Of a DNA stretch of 64,000 nt, positions 34,679 through 46,400 are shown one piece after another (the first letter of the stretch is position 1; the number at the start of each line of letters is the position of its first letter). Under the pieces are notes generated by a model. It saw nothing but the letters and a program-made list of their open reading frames with translations, did no database searches and was not told the origin of the DNA. This DNA is from Stemphylium vesicarium (Eukaryota > Ascomycota > Dothideomycetes > Pleosporales > Pleosporaceae). Location of the stretch: positions 186,001 to 250,000 of the forward strand of contig QXCR01000013.1 in assembly GCA_004380135.1 (NCBI GenBank), in the 5' to 3' direction. The translations under genes and the position numbers were made by a program.

Positions 34679-36622
34679 ATGACCACAGAGGGGCCCATCG
34701 CTGCTGGTCCGATCGCCGAAGTGCCTATTCCCGAGGCGGATGCGCCCAAGTCTACCGTCGACATCAAGACTGGAGTGTTGGCTACAGAGGAAGACCTACC
34801 TTTCGACCCTGCAGCACTTCAGGCGAAGTACCTTGAAGAGCGAGATCGCCGTCTAGCGCGCAACGAAGGCATTGAGCAATACACACTTCTGGATGGTGAC
34901 CACCTAAGTCATTACCTTGAGGACCCTTGGGTAGAGCCAGGCTTTACACGTGACCCTGTTGAAGAAGAGACCGAGGTGGTCATCATCGGAGGTGGATATG
35001 GAGCACAAGTTTGCGCCGTACGCTTGATTGAGGCGGGCGTGAATGACTTCAGAATCATCGAAAAGGCTGGTGACTTTGGAGGTACATGGTAAGTTCGTGT
35101 TCGTCGCGGGTCAAGCATGTATTGATAAGTTTTCAGGTACTGGAACAGATATCCCGGCGCACAATGCGACATTGAATCTTACATCTACATGCCCCTGCTC
35201 GAAGAAGTTGGATATTTACCCACAGAGAAGTACGCCCGCGCAAATGAGCTTCTTAAACACTCTCGCCTCATCGGCGAGAAATACGACCTATACTCTCGTG
35301 CGCTGTTCCAGACAGAATCCAAGGAGATGAAGTGGGAAGAGGAAGAAGGGAAATGGACTACGTTTACTGCTCGAGGCGACAAGATCAAGTCACATTTCGT
35401 GATACCAGCTGCTGGGCCACTTCACAGACCAAAGCTTCCTGGTCTCAAAGGAATCCAAGAATTCAAAGGTCACTCATTCCACTCGTCACGTTGGGACTAC
35501 AACTACACCGGGGGCGACACATTTGGAAACCTGCACAAACTCAAGAACAAACGTGTAGGCATTATTGGCACCGGCGCGACGGCTGTCCAAATCGTCCCGC
35601 ATCTTGGAGAATGGGCAAAGCACCTCTACGTCTTCCAACGAACCCCCTCATCTGTTGACCTGCGTGGGAACCGCCCTACGGATAAAGCCTGGGCGCAATC
35701 CCTTGAGAAGGGATGGCAGAGGAAGCGCATGGATAACTTCGACAGCATCATCAACGGCGGTTACGAAGAAGAAGACATGGTATCCGACCGGTGGACCGAG
35801 ATCATCCGTTCACTAATCGCATCCGGCATGGACCCCAACGATCCCGTCGAAGCAGCAGCAAAACGTCAAATCGCCGACTTCAAAAAGATGAACGCCATCC
35901 GCGCTCGAGTCGACGACATCGTAAAAGACAAAGCCATAGCCGACGCCCTGAAACCCTGGTACAATCAATTCTGCAAACGCCCCTGCTTCCACGACGACTA
36001 CCTCCCAACCTTCAACCGCCCCAGCGTAACCCTCGTCGACACCCACGGCCAAGGCGTCGACGCCATCACAGCCAAAGGCGTGGTCGCCAACAACCAAGAA
36101 TACGAGCTGGACTGCCTGATCTACGCCACAGGCTTCGAGCTGGCCAACGAATGGTCGCACAGAACAGGCATCGAAATCTACGGCCGCAACAACCACACCA
36201 TAACGCAAAAATGGGCCGAAGGCACCCAAACGCTTCACGCATGGGGCACCCGCGGTTTCCCAAACTGCCTCTTCGTGCAGATGGTGCATGCGGCACTGAA
36301 CCCGAATTTCATGCACGTCACCAATGAGCAGGCGATTCACTACGCGTACATCATCTCTGAGTGCAAGAAGCGCGGTATCAGGACCGTGGAGCCTACGGCA
36401 GAGGCGGAGCTAGAGTGGACGGATACCATTGTCAAGGGGACTGCTGTTCGTGAGGGTTTTCTCGCAGAGTGCACGCCTGGGTATTATAATAATGAGGGCA
36501 AGGCGAGTGAGGTTGCGAAGAGGAATTCTACGTATGGATATGGGAGTCCGGCCTTTATTAAGATTTTGAAGGAGTGGAGGGATAAGGGTGATCTTGCTGG
36601 GTGTGAGCTCAAGGCTTTTTGA
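34679..36622 (+). CDS. Baeyer-Villiger-type flavin monooxygenase
   Basis: Two exons (34679-35088, 35137-36622) give 631 aa. The junction rebuilds GDFGGTWYWNRYPGAQCD, a hallmark of this family. Two Rossmann motifs are present: VVIIGGGYGA near residue 102 for FAD and IIGTGATAVQIVP near residue 285 for NADPH. The Baeyer-Villiger fingerprint FxGxxxHxxxW is visible as FKGHSFHSSRW between them. A helical N-terminal extension of about 100 residues precedes the first Rossmann motif, as in cyclopentadecanone/steroid-type enzymes. Such enzymes insert oxygen next to a ketone, giving esters or lactones, using NADPH and O2. The substrate is unknown. No polyketide or peptide synthase is nearby, so cluster membership is unsupported. 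Confidence 0.92.
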
Positions 36623-36984
36623 CAGGGGAGGTGCTAGGCAAAGGGCCGAATGTGAGGACATGGCAGCCTATGGGAAGTTAGTGGGGTGGGTAAGGTGCGA
36701 TAGATTGATTGTGTGGGCCGAACGTGAGGAGAACAGTATGGGGAACGACCGGGGGTAAAAGTGAGATTGATAGAATTGTTTTTTGTTGTGTAGCAAAGAT
36801 GCAAGAATGCTTTATCAACCACTCCCAAAAAAGACGCCTTGGCTTCGCATGTAGGCGCGATCCAACACCCTTTCCCTCTTCCTTCTGCCCCTTTGCTGAC
36901 CAAAACGCCATGCGCCTTCGCGAAACAAAGTCGTGACATCGTGACCGCCTTAACGCCAAACATACATCGCAAACTGAATATCGC
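36623..36984. other. Convergent 3' region
   Basis: A 362-bp gap between the convergent monooxygenase and GlcG-like genes. Nothing coding is seen; two 3' UTRs are expected. Confidence 0.55.
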
Positions 36985-37787
36985 TCAATAACGTCCGACA
37001 GAAACCTCGCCAACGAAACTAGGATGCAGCTCGCCTTCTTCAGGCGGTGTATCTGGCGCTAGCCCTCCTTGTGTGCTTGTCCTCCTCCCCGCTAGACTGC
37101 CCGTCACACTCACGCTACCTGACCTCCCCCCATCGTACCTCATTCTCTTGCTGCTGCGGTCCATGCCCTCGAGCTCCTCCCGCAGGCTACCCACTTCCTC
37201 TTCCTTCTCCTTCCATAGTGTAAGCACAGCTTGTCGCTCCTCGTGCAGTCTTGTCTCCTCGGCTTCTTTTTCCTTCCTGATGAGCTCCAGCACTGCATCC
37301 CGCCCCGCTTTCGCCGCAGCCTCGTCTTGCATGCTTGTGCCTGTCGAGCAGCCAATTGCGCCCAGTATGTCTCCCTCTACGGATAGGATAGGCACGCCGC
37401 CGCCGAGCGTGGTGAAGCGCCCTGAAATAGCATTGCCGATGCCAGAGGTAGCGCTGCCCGGCCATGGTGTCTCTTGGTATGCGGAAGTAGGAATGCGGTT
37501 CCCTGCGGCGGTAAAGGCCATATCCATGGCTGTGTTTATCGAGGTTATCTTCGCGCCGTCCATGCGTGTGAAGGAGAGGAGGTGAGTGTGTGCGTCGACT
37601 ACAGCTATGCTCCTAGCTTGGTTGTCAGCACTGGGAGGTCCGCCACGGTCATGTGTCTGGGGAAAGAGGGGTCGCACATTGGTACACCGACGTCAATCGC
37701 ATGTTGCTCTGCTGCTTGCAGGGCAATGCGTGCACCACTCTGAGTCAATGTGGGTAGGGCAGCGGTTGCGGAAGCCGTTGGTGCCAT
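36985..37787 (-). CDS. GlcG/HbpS-like (DUF336) protein with charged C-terminal extension
   Basis: Two exons (37787-37678, 37612-36985) give 245 aa. Joining them produces GVPMSIAVVDAHTHLLSFTR, the family signature. The donor is GTGCGA and the acceptor CTAG. Residues about 10-150 are the GlcG domain: ALQAAEQHAIDVGVPM, then MDGAKITSINTAMDMAFTAA, GGGVPILSVEGDILGAIG and DEAAAKAGRDAVLEL. Bacterial relatives bind haem or belong to glycolate-type operons. The role in fungi is not settled. Unlike a minimal family member of about 140 aa, this one adds roughly 90 residues: an R/E/K helix likely to be coiled coil, then a disordered S/R/G-rich tail. Confidence 0.82.
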
Positions 37788-39590
37788 GTTGAGCTGAGGA
37801 TATCGCAGTAACATGGGGAAGCAGAAGGGAAGGGAAGTAACCAAAGAACGACAGGTAGAAGGTAAGACACCAGCCGAAAAATAGCCGCAGGTCTCGTGTC
37901 CCCCAACTGTTTAGTACGGTCCCAGGTCTCGGGTATGCGGCTACACTATAGCAGATCGGTACTTCCTATTAGGCAGGCGGCTCTCCCAAAAGATTGGGGA
38001 CATGCCTTCTTTATGATAAGCAGGCCATGGAAAAGGGAAACCCAGCGACTCTCCCAATGTAGAAGGGCCGCGGATTCACCAGACAGATGTGGAGTAAAAC
38101 GGCGACATGCACCAGCTTTCGCTGTACCCCAGATTAAGGGGCCTTGAAGACCCGGACACCCGGTGGCATGCTCTGGTCCTTTGTCAATTTTTGTTCGACG
38201 CGGATGCGTAGTGCCGTTGTGGAGCGGGTTTTTGTGGGCGGGTTAACATGCCCGAATTAGGCAAGGAATTCGCGTTGTGGACTGATGGGCTGGGGTGCCC
38301 GAACTCAATCGCTAGGCCAAGCGGCGTCCGATGTGTTGATCGGAACCCTTCAGGTTGCAAATGACATTGCCGTGATCGTGTGACTTATGCGGAGAGGAGG
38401 CTGAGTCTCAAAGACGGTGTAACTTCTTGACAAGGGCGAGTCATGTTCACGGGCCCAGGGCAGAAAAATTGGGCTTGGGCGCTGCTGGGAAGCAAAGACA
38501 AAAGCGAGACCCTCATGATTGTGAGGTCCAGACGACTTCACGCGGTCGGAATGAATTCATAGACCTGCCGCCATTCAACATTCTGATGTGTGGTGTCGTG
38601 TGATGGTGTTAAGACGAGTCGTGCTGGACGGTGGATGTGGGCGATTCGGCGCTAGCTCAGGGCGGGCCTAGCATCCCGCCGACAAATTCCCCGCCCGTCG
38701 ACCGCCAGCAGTGATTGCTTGACTTTCAACCTCCGCCGCTGGCGACGTCATCGCTATCATCTTCACCTTCCCTTTCACCACCTTGCACGTAGTCGAAATG
38801 AAAGAGCTCGGGATTCTACATGTCATGAATGTGAGGGCGTCAAAGCGTGAGGCGCATTGCGATGATGTCGGGCTGCTGGTTCACAGGTTATGCGCATGTT
38901 GATCTTCACCGCGACATCGTCTTGACTGCGTCTTCAGCCAGAAACATGTTGGCACAACTCAATGCCTACAACGTTGATGTATTGGCTCGGTTCGTGGCTT
39001 AAGATGGTCGCGAATTCAGCACTCATGATAATCAGCGAGGTATGACGGTAGAGTCTGAGATCAACGCTTACTGACCAGACACACCTGTCTTTTACTGGAG
39101 GCATGTTTGTGTTGATGATAGTGGTTGGTTTGGTTTTTCGCAGTTTGCTTTGGGGTTGCAAAGTGTTGGAGCACTTGGAAGGCGTCGCCAAATTGGGCAT
39201 GCGATGCACCAATTCTGGTGACAAGTGAAAGACAAACGCAGAGGTGGCTGTTGCCTTGGGAAAATTGCGTGCCCGGCTATCTCACGTGCGCTCGAATCTC
39301 GCTCACAGCGTCATCTACTTTCTCATTGTCTTCCATTCTGTCTCTTTCGCTATTGTTCAGCCAGCGCCGACTGAATTCTCTATCTCTCTCTTTGTGGAGA
39401 ACTTGACGAACAACACCTTTGTTAAATACCGACCAAAAAGCCCCATACACCTGCGAGACGTCTGTAAGACCGTTGCCTCACACGCAGAAGCCGGGTTATC
39501 TTAGACGCGCAAAGGCGCGCAAAAGATTGAGACATCATATGTACCCCGCTCTTGCCTTCTAGCAGAAATTCGACCACGCGATAGCGCACG
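37788..39590. other. Intergenic region
   Basis: About 1.8 kb without a recognised gene. It includes promoter sequence for the GlcG-like gene and for the coiled-coil gene. The last 300 bp are T/C-rich with TCTCT runs. Confidence 0.5.
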
Positions 39591-42500
39591 ATGGCAGAAT
39601 TTGCCCAGCTCGCCCTGCAGAATGAGCTGTTTCTCTTCTCTGGCTTCGGGGTGATTCTCTTTCTCCCGCCCTTCAACTATTATCTGCAACCAGTCATACA
39701 CCCAAATTCAGCGCTCGAGCAGTTTCAGCTCACCCCGGGAGCTCCGACCACAGTCACTCAGACCGCAACCATATTCCCCAAGGCCACCACTCTGACCACG
39801 GCCACGACAACCACCATTCCTCTTACGATATTCGACACCATCACAGAACGTGAAACGTCCGTTTCAACCTCCATTGACAGACGTTACCTCACAAAGTGGA
39901 CACACTTCCCCGTTGACTCAGCGACGCAATGCTCGACTTCGACATCATACCCCGACGTGACTGCACTGCTTCAGCAGAAACATGCACGTGAGATACAGCT
40001 CAACGAGACTGCTGGCGCGCCTCTGACTGCGCCTCTGGTTCCTTGGGCATGGACCAATTGGATCCTGCTGGCTCTGCTTACTTTCGTCTTGGGTTTGCTG
40101 TTTCTGGTGTTTCGAGTGGACCTCGTCAACGCGAAAGTGATCATAGCAGAAGGCAACGCAAAGAGAATGGGCCTGGCCTACGAACAGGCGAAGAGGCATG
40201 TCCAGGAAGCAACGGACCAAGCCAAGGCTATTGCCGACAAACTGAAAGACTGCCGGGAGAACTCGTCTAAGGAAATCGGGGACAGGAACATCATGCTCAG
40301 ATGCCTCGGCGTCTACAAAAAGAGCGATGGGACACCGGAAAAGGAAGCTCTCCTTGAGCTCGTGAAGGCTAGGATCCAGTCTTTGGCGGCTGAAAAAGCT
40401 CGAGCTCAAGAGCTGGAAGCAGAGAATGGGGATCAGTCTAAGAAGATCCAGGAGCTTGAGCGTGAGAAAGTGCGACTGGATGAGATTATCAAAACTCGCC
40501 TGACTGAGCGCTACGTACCGGGTGTCGATCGCAGTCTCCCGTCGCTTCTAGACGACAAACAGGACGAGGTTAAACATTGGCGCGAGCAATTCTTCAACGG
40601 CGGATCTGATGAGAATACCATAAAAAGCCAGAAGCGTCTCGAGGAGAAAGATGCCGAATTTCTGAAGCGTCTCAAGGAGAAAGATGCTGAATTCTTGAAG
40701 CTCCGACGTATGCCTGCGGAGATCAAGAAACTAGAGGAGCGTCTTGACGGGGCCTCTAAGTAGATTGAGCAGGTGAAGCAGGAGAAGAAAGGCCAAGGTG
40801 TAGCGGACCGGCAGAAGTAGAATGAAGAGAAGTACAGACTGATTCGGGAACATGACAATGTTCTCAAGTTGATGGGAGTGAACCCCAGAGAAGCGAGGTA
40901 TTTGACAACCACGGCGAAAAAGGCCGCAAAGCCGCAGCCGAACCATGCTTCAGACGGTGCCGCAGACGATCAGCTTCTCAAAGGCATGGAGGAGGAGCCA
41001 GATACAGTCAGTAATGAGGCTGTCGAGCTTCGGCAAAAGATCTGGGACACGGAAAAGAATTCGGAGAGCCTCACAGAAGATCTGGGGAGGATCAGGACAG
41101 AGCGGGACGATCTTAGGAAATCTCTAAAAGATGTGAAGGACAAGAGCAAGGGTGATCAGGAAAACTGTGAGAAAGAGAAGAGAGGTCTGTGCCAACAACT
41201 CACTCAACTTCAGAGTGAGGCTCAGACCGAGGATAAACACTCCCCTGCTGCCGAAGATGTCGCCGAAACCGAGATTGAGACGCCGCATACTACCTCAAAT
41301 GACAACCTGGAAGCCAGACACGATGCCGAAAAGAAACTATCAGATCGCATCGCAATGTTAGAAGCCCAGCTGGAGGCCAAGGGCGTGACAGAACGAAACT
41401 TTTGGAACCAAATAGGAGCGTTGAACCGAAGGCTTCAAGCCAAGGAAATCGAATTGAAGGTCGCTTCGGATCAAGTCGCGAGCCTCAATAAGATCCTGGA
41501 GGCCAAGGATACCCAAGAGGAAAACTTATCAGTCCAGGGTATGACACTTACCAAGGAGCTAAAGACGGCTAGAGATGACAAAGTTCTCAGAGAGAGAGAG
41601 AGTTGGAAGAAGCTAGGGCTCAGATTGTGAAAGTCTCGAAACAACTGGAGGAAGCCCAGGCGACCAAAAACATGGGCCAAACGTCCAACGCAGACATCGA
41701 TCGGTACCAAGCCGAGATCGCGAGTCTGTCCCAAAAGATACAAGAGCTGGAAGCGAACATCGACAGTATGCGGGTACAAGCCGACAATCTCCTGAGATAA
41801 GGCAGAGTTGAAATCAACACCCGTGACCAGAAAATTCATCAATTGGAATCGCAAGCTGCAGCGGGCAATCAAAGGATCCATGATCTTCAGCAACAACTCG
41901 CTGCCGTTCAATCAGAAAGCGGTGCCAAAAGCCATGCTCTCCGGGAAACGAATGCCGAGATCCAAAACCAAAGGAATATCATGGCTAGTAGTGGCACAAC
42001 TGTTTGCTCACTGAATCGTCGCATCAAGTACCTTGAAGCCGAGATCGTGGTCAAGAACACCGAAATCCAGAAACTGGGACAGGAAGTTGAGGAAAAAACG
42101 AAGAAGATCCAGAATCAGCAAGCAGCTATCAACTCCGCAGACATGACAGTGCAAATAGCTGACCTCAACAAACAGCTCAAATGTCTACAGGACAAGTATC
42201 AGTTTGACACTGCCAATCTCAAGCACGATGCTGCTAGTGCACAAGAACAGCTCAAAAAAGAACAAGAGCGAACAAAGGAGAATCTTAATAGGCGGAAGGA
42301 GAAGGAGAAAGAGAATATTGATAGGATGCAGCGAGAGATTGACCAGTTGAAGAACTCCTCGGACTCTTTGAAGATCAAGGAGCTCGAGGAAGCCCTTGAG
42401 AAGTGTAAGGAGGAGAGCGAAAGTCTCCAGCAAGATCCTTAGAAAAACGGAAAGGAGGCCTGGAAGAAGCTTCTTTCCGAGAAGATCGCCACCATTCAAG

Positions 42501-42775
42501 CAACGGAGAAGGAAGCCCATAAACTCTCAGAGCGGAGCAACTTCAACTACAGGCAAGCACAGATGTTCCGAATCTAGGCCTACTCGCCCGAACAAGAGGC
42601 CATGAATGCGATGGTGTTGTCGCCCGCCTCAACCAATATGCAGATGCAGAATAAGAGGATTGAAGAGCTGGAGGCCTACCTTGCGCGGATGACGGAGCAG
42701 AGGGATTCGCTGCTGAAGTACAGCGGCCTAGCGTTGGACGATGATATGAGCGCCTACTATGACATGGCTGGTTAG
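39591..42775 (+). pseudogene. Coiled-coil membrane protein gene, disrupted by five stops and one frameshift
   Basis: One long coding line runs across this interval but is broken. The first 390 codons are open and carry a hydrophobic segment near residues 10-30, a T/S-rich region, a membrane helix near 147-170 (NWILLALLTFVLGLLFLVF), then heptad-rich coiled coil. In-frame stops follow at 40761 (TAG), 40818 (TAG), 41798 (TAA), 42440 (TAG) and 42575 (TAG), before a natural-looking end at 42773. Coiled-coil sequence continues smoothly across each. Every stop would be a glutamine codon if its T were C. The frame shifts once at the (AG)7 run (41589-41602), consistent with gain of one AG unit. I read it as a decaying gene, though a truncated 390-aa protein could still be made. 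No named family is recognised. Confidence 0.75.
41589..41602 (+). repeat. (AG)7 run at the frameshift point
   Basis: Fourteen bases of AG repeat inside coding sequence. Reading frame changes here: upstream coiled coil uses one frame, while downstream coiled coil (ELEEARAQIVKVSKQLEEAQ) uses the frame two bases later. Slippage by one unit explains it. Confidence 0.85.
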
Positions 42776-43437
42776 AGATGGTGATTTGCTGAGCATGTTT
42801 TTCCGTCAGTCGCCCCAGTCTACATGAGGGTGGGGCTTGATCAATCGAAGAGGCGTGAGCACTTCTAGCTACGACTACAACGGGCGAGAAGATTGAGAGA
42901 AAAAGCCATGAAGTCTGGTATTGCATCTCGCTCAAGGTATAGAAAAAGTGCATTTCCAAAGTTTCAGTTCCATCTGTCTCATCGCTTGCTGAGACGTGAA
43001 TGCGTTCATTACCTCAAACCGACCAGGTTCATTTCTAGCTTCTATTCACTCCGGAAATTTCATCTACTGGGTGGTTGTCTCTCAAGGACCCTTCCTGAGT
43101 TACCCCCACCGATTGATTCATTCACTCTTGGCAGCTGCAGTCTGCTCATGCGGTCGCACAAGAGGTTTCACTAAGAATATACCCTTCTCACTTGCTGAGC
43201 TATGCGTACACTTCTCGCGCTGCCTCGATTCTTCTAGGGCTAGGCTCAAGCACGGATGCAGTACTGGCACATTCGCTACATTCACTCTCCCCTAGAGTTA
43301 CTTAACCCCGCCCCCACAGCCCTCTCTCACATACCGCATACGGCGCAGCTACTCTTCAACCTCTACCAAGAGATTGACTTGAACGATAATTCATCTGAAA
43401 GACATCCATTCTCTCCCTAACCCTTACGAATAACGAC
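42776..43437. other. Intergenic between the two coiled-coil genes
   Basis: A 662-bp stretch between co-directional genes. It is C/T-rich in its second half. I see no coding sequence and presume it holds the promoter of the intact downstream gene. Confidence 0.5.
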
Positions 43438-46400
43438 ATGCCTTCTAGACACGTCCACCTCGAGCACCTTCACGGTGGTCGCAACATGCGCGCGTCAACT
43501 CCCATCGAGATCGACCCCGGCCTATTCGCTTTCAGCAACGATGTAGCTAAGCGCTACTACGTTGGCCAGCAGTTCGTGTATGGCGAACTCGCCGCCGGCA
43601 TCGACAAGGTGAACAAGCACAAATCGCGCATCAAGGAGCTAGAGGAAGTCATCTCATGGACCATGGATATTCTTGCGGGCGTTATCAAGGATAATCAAAA
43701 CGGCCAAGTCTCACTACCGGAAGAGCAGACCAAACCTCCCGACAAAGACGAGCACATTGCCGAGCTCGAAGACGCATTGGCGAAGCATCTACAAGTCGTC
43801 AACACTGCTATCAAGAAGGTCGCGGGGCTTCAGAAACAAGCCGACCAGAAGGATTTTAACACCAATCGCATCATGGAGAACCTCACAGTCACCAAGACAG
43901 AACTGAAGCGCATCGCCCGCGAGAAGGACGCTATCATCACCGGTCTCCGCACACGCGCAGACGGACTGCAAAAAGAGCTTGCGAAGGCAAAGAAGGATCG
44001 CGATGAGTACCATTTCAAGTTCGAGGCTGCCGACTCTTTCATTGCAGAGATCCACCAAAGCTTCAAGGAATGTTACGACGAAGTTCAGGCTAAGCTCGAC
44101 TTGACTGAACAGCGCGCCGCTGATGCCGAGAAGGCACTTCACCAGTGTAAAGAGGAGCGCGATGCCCTTAAGGCCGCCAAAGGAAAGTCAGAGAAGATGG
44201 TTTGCGAGGCTGAAGAGACTACAGCTCACCTCAAGCGCGGTATAGAAGAGCTGGAAAGCGAGGTGATGGCAGTACAGAGGAAGCTCGACGATGAACGGGA
44301 CGAGCACGACGAGACGAAGTACGCATTACGCGCCGAGGAACCAAAGCATGACACTCTGAAAGAAAAGTTCAAGACTGTCTATGGCAGCCTGGAGCAATGC
44401 AACCAGGCCCTTCAAGAAGCTAATGCGGAATGCGACAAGCTCAACTATGAGATTGACGAACTCGTCGGCGAGCGCAATGAGCAAGCTACAGATCTTGAAG
44501 AGACCACCAAGGCTCATGAGAAGTTGCAGCGAGACTTCAACGACAAGGCGTATGAAGTATTCGATGCGGCAAAGAAGCTAAACTCTGCCAATAAGAAGAT
44601 TGGTGAACTACAGATGCAGTTGAATGAGCGCAACGAGATGGCCGACATCGAGACGCGAACGGAAGCGACCACTACAGACGACAAGTCCAAATGTAAGGCT
44701 GACAAGGTCGAAGTGGACAACCCTCACCTGACGGTGACCGAAAAGCCTATCAATGACATTGAGCCGCCTTTTACTACCGCAGCTGCGACAATCTCCGGCG
44801 GAGACAGCCTCGCTGGTTCAACGCGGCGATCGAGCGATGCTGATGAGTTCGAAACCGCAACCGAATACCCGGCTTCTACCTCCACCGAAGAGAATCCCGG
44901 CTCCGATGTCGAAACAGCCAGAGAGGCCGAAGGCAGCAACAACGGGTGTGATTCCACCACGGAGAACGACCCCGATGAGACGCGCAATCCGGTACAGACC
45001 CCAGTTTCGAATCATGGCACAGAATCCGCTACCAAAAAGATAATCGACGGCGTGGCTATATCCACCTCGGACTCTGCTTCCTCCATCGGCTCGTGGAGCG
45101 ACGACTACGACGACGCTACTTTTGTTCCGCGCGACTTCAGGACACGGTTGGAACCTAGCACGTCGGCCTCTACCTTGTCTTCTGCTGAAGTTTCCACAAA
45201 CAGGGACTGTTCGACGCGAGCAAAGAAGCTCTACCCATGTGAGAATCGTCTATTCAGCGACACGCAGCACATGGCCCCGGTAGTAAAGCTGCCGCCTCAA
45301 TCATCATGCCCTCTATTCCAGGGACAGCAACAGAACGTGGGCTGTGCACCATCGCCTATTCTAGCCCAGAGTGTCCCGGTCTTCAACTCTGCCTCAGACG
45401 ATGAGCTTTGGGCGACCATCAACTTCAGCGCTAGCCCCGTTGGCAAGGACATCTTTCTTGACGCGGATGATGATATGGCGTCGATTAGTGAGTCTTTGAA
45501 CGGTGAGCTGGACGACGAGGTGGAAGACATCTATTTTGAAGAGTACACACCCGAGATGTATACGTATGAGATATGTGCGTCACTGAATGCAGGCGTGCCT
45601 GCTTTTGTGCCGGCTGCCCAGGAAGTTGCGCCCCACGAGAATGAAGCGGTTGTTACAGCGAATCCGCCAGTGTTTTCGCAGGTGCAACCATCTGAGGATG
45701 TCAGCGATCATGAAACGGAAAATGCGTCCCCTCTAGCTAGCAAAGAAAGCTCCGGAGATACTACATCTATGGGTAGCCATGTCGGCTCTTCAGTGACGGA
45801 TGAACGTCCTGCAGACCTTCCTGTTACACCGGCATCGACACCGGCGAAGAACGACGATGCACCCAAGGCGAATGAAACCTCGACTGCGGCTGCCGAAGAA
45901 CCAACAAACTATGCTGCCGAAGAAGCCGCGGAAACACTTGACACAGTCAAGCCAGCTACCCCCGAAAAGAGCAATGGTACGACTGCACCCGCAAACATCG
46001 AGTCAAAGCCAACAGCCAAACCGACACAGCAGAAAGTGAAGCATACCAACGCCGCCGTCCAGCCCGAAGCAGATACCCCAAAGGCCAGCACGCCAGCCCC
46101 GATAGCCCCTAAGACCAAGTCACACGACCTTGAAACCACACAATCCCCCAACCCAAAATCACCAGACCGAAAACTTCCCGGCCACGACATGCAGCACAGC
46201 AAATGGGCAGACCCGCCTACCCAACCCGCCGCCGAACCCTCTGCCCAATCCGCTGCGCAGACCCCCAAGACACCATTAGCACCCGTAAAGCCGTCCAGCG
46301 GAGGAGGCATGGCAACCAGCAAATGGGCGGACCCGTCTGCTGAGCCCAGCATGCCAATATCCGCGACAGTATTGGCGTCGGCAAAGATGCCTCGCGGAGG

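Noticed and set aside
40760..40820. An intron (GTAGAT...AAGTAG) that would remove the first two stops of the disrupted coiled-coil gene
   Set aside because: Its length is 61 bp, so removal shifts the frame, and the coiled-coil sequence between the stops is continuous with both sides.
22431..42775. Complete reassignment of UAG to glutamine in this organism
   Set aside because: Other genes in the window terminate normally at TAG in conserved places, for example the zinc-finger gene at 53619 and the S7-neighbouring AEQDRYG gene at 59670. Full reassignment would extend them.
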